A stretch of DNA of 22,359 bases from Bifidobacteriaceae bacterium (GTDB lineage: Bacteria > Actinomycetota > Actinomycetes > Actinomycetales > WQXJ01). Under the pieces are notes generated by a model that saw only the letters and a list, made by a program, of their open reading frames with translations, was not told the DNA's origin and ran no database searches. Made by a program: the position numbers and the translations under genes. Shown in pieces: positions 22,082-22,359 of this stretch. Numbering within the stretch: position 1 is the first letter of the stretch; each line of letters opens with the position of its first letter. The stretch lies in NCBI GenBank assembly GCA_031278075.1, contig JAITLE010000073.1, positions 1 through 22,359 of the forward strand, in the 5' to 3' direction.

Positions 22082-22359
22082 TCAGACCTCGACGACCACG
22101 CCACCGGACTCGCGGACCAGCCACACATCCACCACGCCACCGGACTCGCCGACCAGCCACACAACGACCACGCCACCCGACTCGCGGACCAGCCACACAG
22201 CGACCACGCCGCCGGGCTCGCGGACCAGCCACACAGCGACCACGCCACCGGGCTCGTGGACCAGCCACACAGCGACCACGCCACCGGACTCGTGGACCAG
22301 CCACACAGCGACCACACCGCCGGGCTCGCAGACCAGCCACACAGCCACCGCGCCACCGG
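22082..22359 (-). CDS. Possible partial CDS made of a 12-residue repeat (5' end beyond the window)
   Basis: In this minus-strand frame the tandem repeat reads GGVVAVWLVREP with small variations (HES, HEP, RES, GES), and a TGA stop follows just after the last unit. Nine columns vary between units; the four that fall in third codon positions are all silent. That mildly supports translation but is not significant. All six frames are open through the array, and two other minus-strand frames continue past it, so the call is tentative. A short beta-rich repeat protein is the reading if it is real. Confidence 0.22.
   Translation of the reverse strand, partial: GGAVAVWLVCEPGGVVAVWLVHESGGVVAVWLVHEPGGVVAVWLVREPGGVVAVWLVRESGGVVVVWLVGESGGVVDVWLVRESGGVVVEV
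22094..22359. repeat. 36-bp tandem repeat (minisatellite), truncated by the window edge
   Basis: Units beginning GACCAGCCACACA start at 22115, 22151, 22187, 22223, 22259, 22295 and 22331, with a partial unit from 22094. About 7.4 copies are visible and the array continues beyond the right edge. Units differ at nine columns. The period is a multiple of three and no frame on either strand contains a stop within the array. Confidence 0.95.

Noticed and set aside
21837..22359. Plus-strand frame from ATG 21837 to the right edge encoding Arg/Pro/Gln-rich then Thr/Pro-rich sequence
   Set aside because: Its first part has shadow-like composition and no ribosome binding site is seen. The repeat part alone cannot decide the strand. 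Kept only as a possibility under the minisatellite finding.
22094..22359. CRISPR array at the right edge
   Set aside because: The 36-bp units are directly contiguous with no unique spacers between repeats, so this is a tandem repeat and not a CRISPR array.

Overview
The window is a high-GC chromosome segment. Its starts are often GTG, its third codon positions are GC-rich, and several genes look leaderless. The gene content (SirR/MntR-type DtxR regulator, DUF485 plus ActP/MctC-like permease, long fused PutA, CRP/GlxR-type operator) points to Actinomycetota. Micrococcales or Propionibacteriales is my guess and is not proven by the sequence.

Left part (1-6000): a manganese-type DtxR-family repressor on the minus strand faces phosphoglucomutase, which is followed by a short-chain dehydrogenase. 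A strong hairpin closes that pair. Next come a near-perfect CRP/GlxR operator and a two-gene operon for a DUF485 membrane protein and an acetate/monocarboxylate:cation symporter.

Middle part (6000-13800): a nested 67-nt inverted repeat precedes a four-gene cell-envelope operon: bifunctional class A penicillin-binding protein, CDP-glycerol glycerophosphotransferase-like enzyme and two GT2 glycosyltransferases. The genes overlap or nearly touch, which suggests coordinated peptidoglycan and wall-glycopolymer synthesis. Two single genes follow, a beta-lactamase-fold serine hydrolase and a class I glutamine amidotransferase-like protein. Each has a TAGGNT -10-like hexamer 6-7 nt before its start codon.

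Right part (13800-20900): bifunctional proline dehydrogenase/P5C dehydrogenase (PutA) on the minus strand ends against the amidotransferase at a bidirectional hairpin. It is divergent from a PAS-AraC regulator that probably controls it. An ABC-2 type exporter operon follows: one ATPase and two related permeases.

Right edge (20900-22359): an unrecognised protein built of 40-residue TPR-like repeats, then a poorly coding stretch that may hold a frameshifted gene remnant, then a 36-bp tandem repeat that runs off the window. These are the least explained parts of the window. No tRNA, rRNA, CRISPR array, insertion sequence or phage gene was seen.
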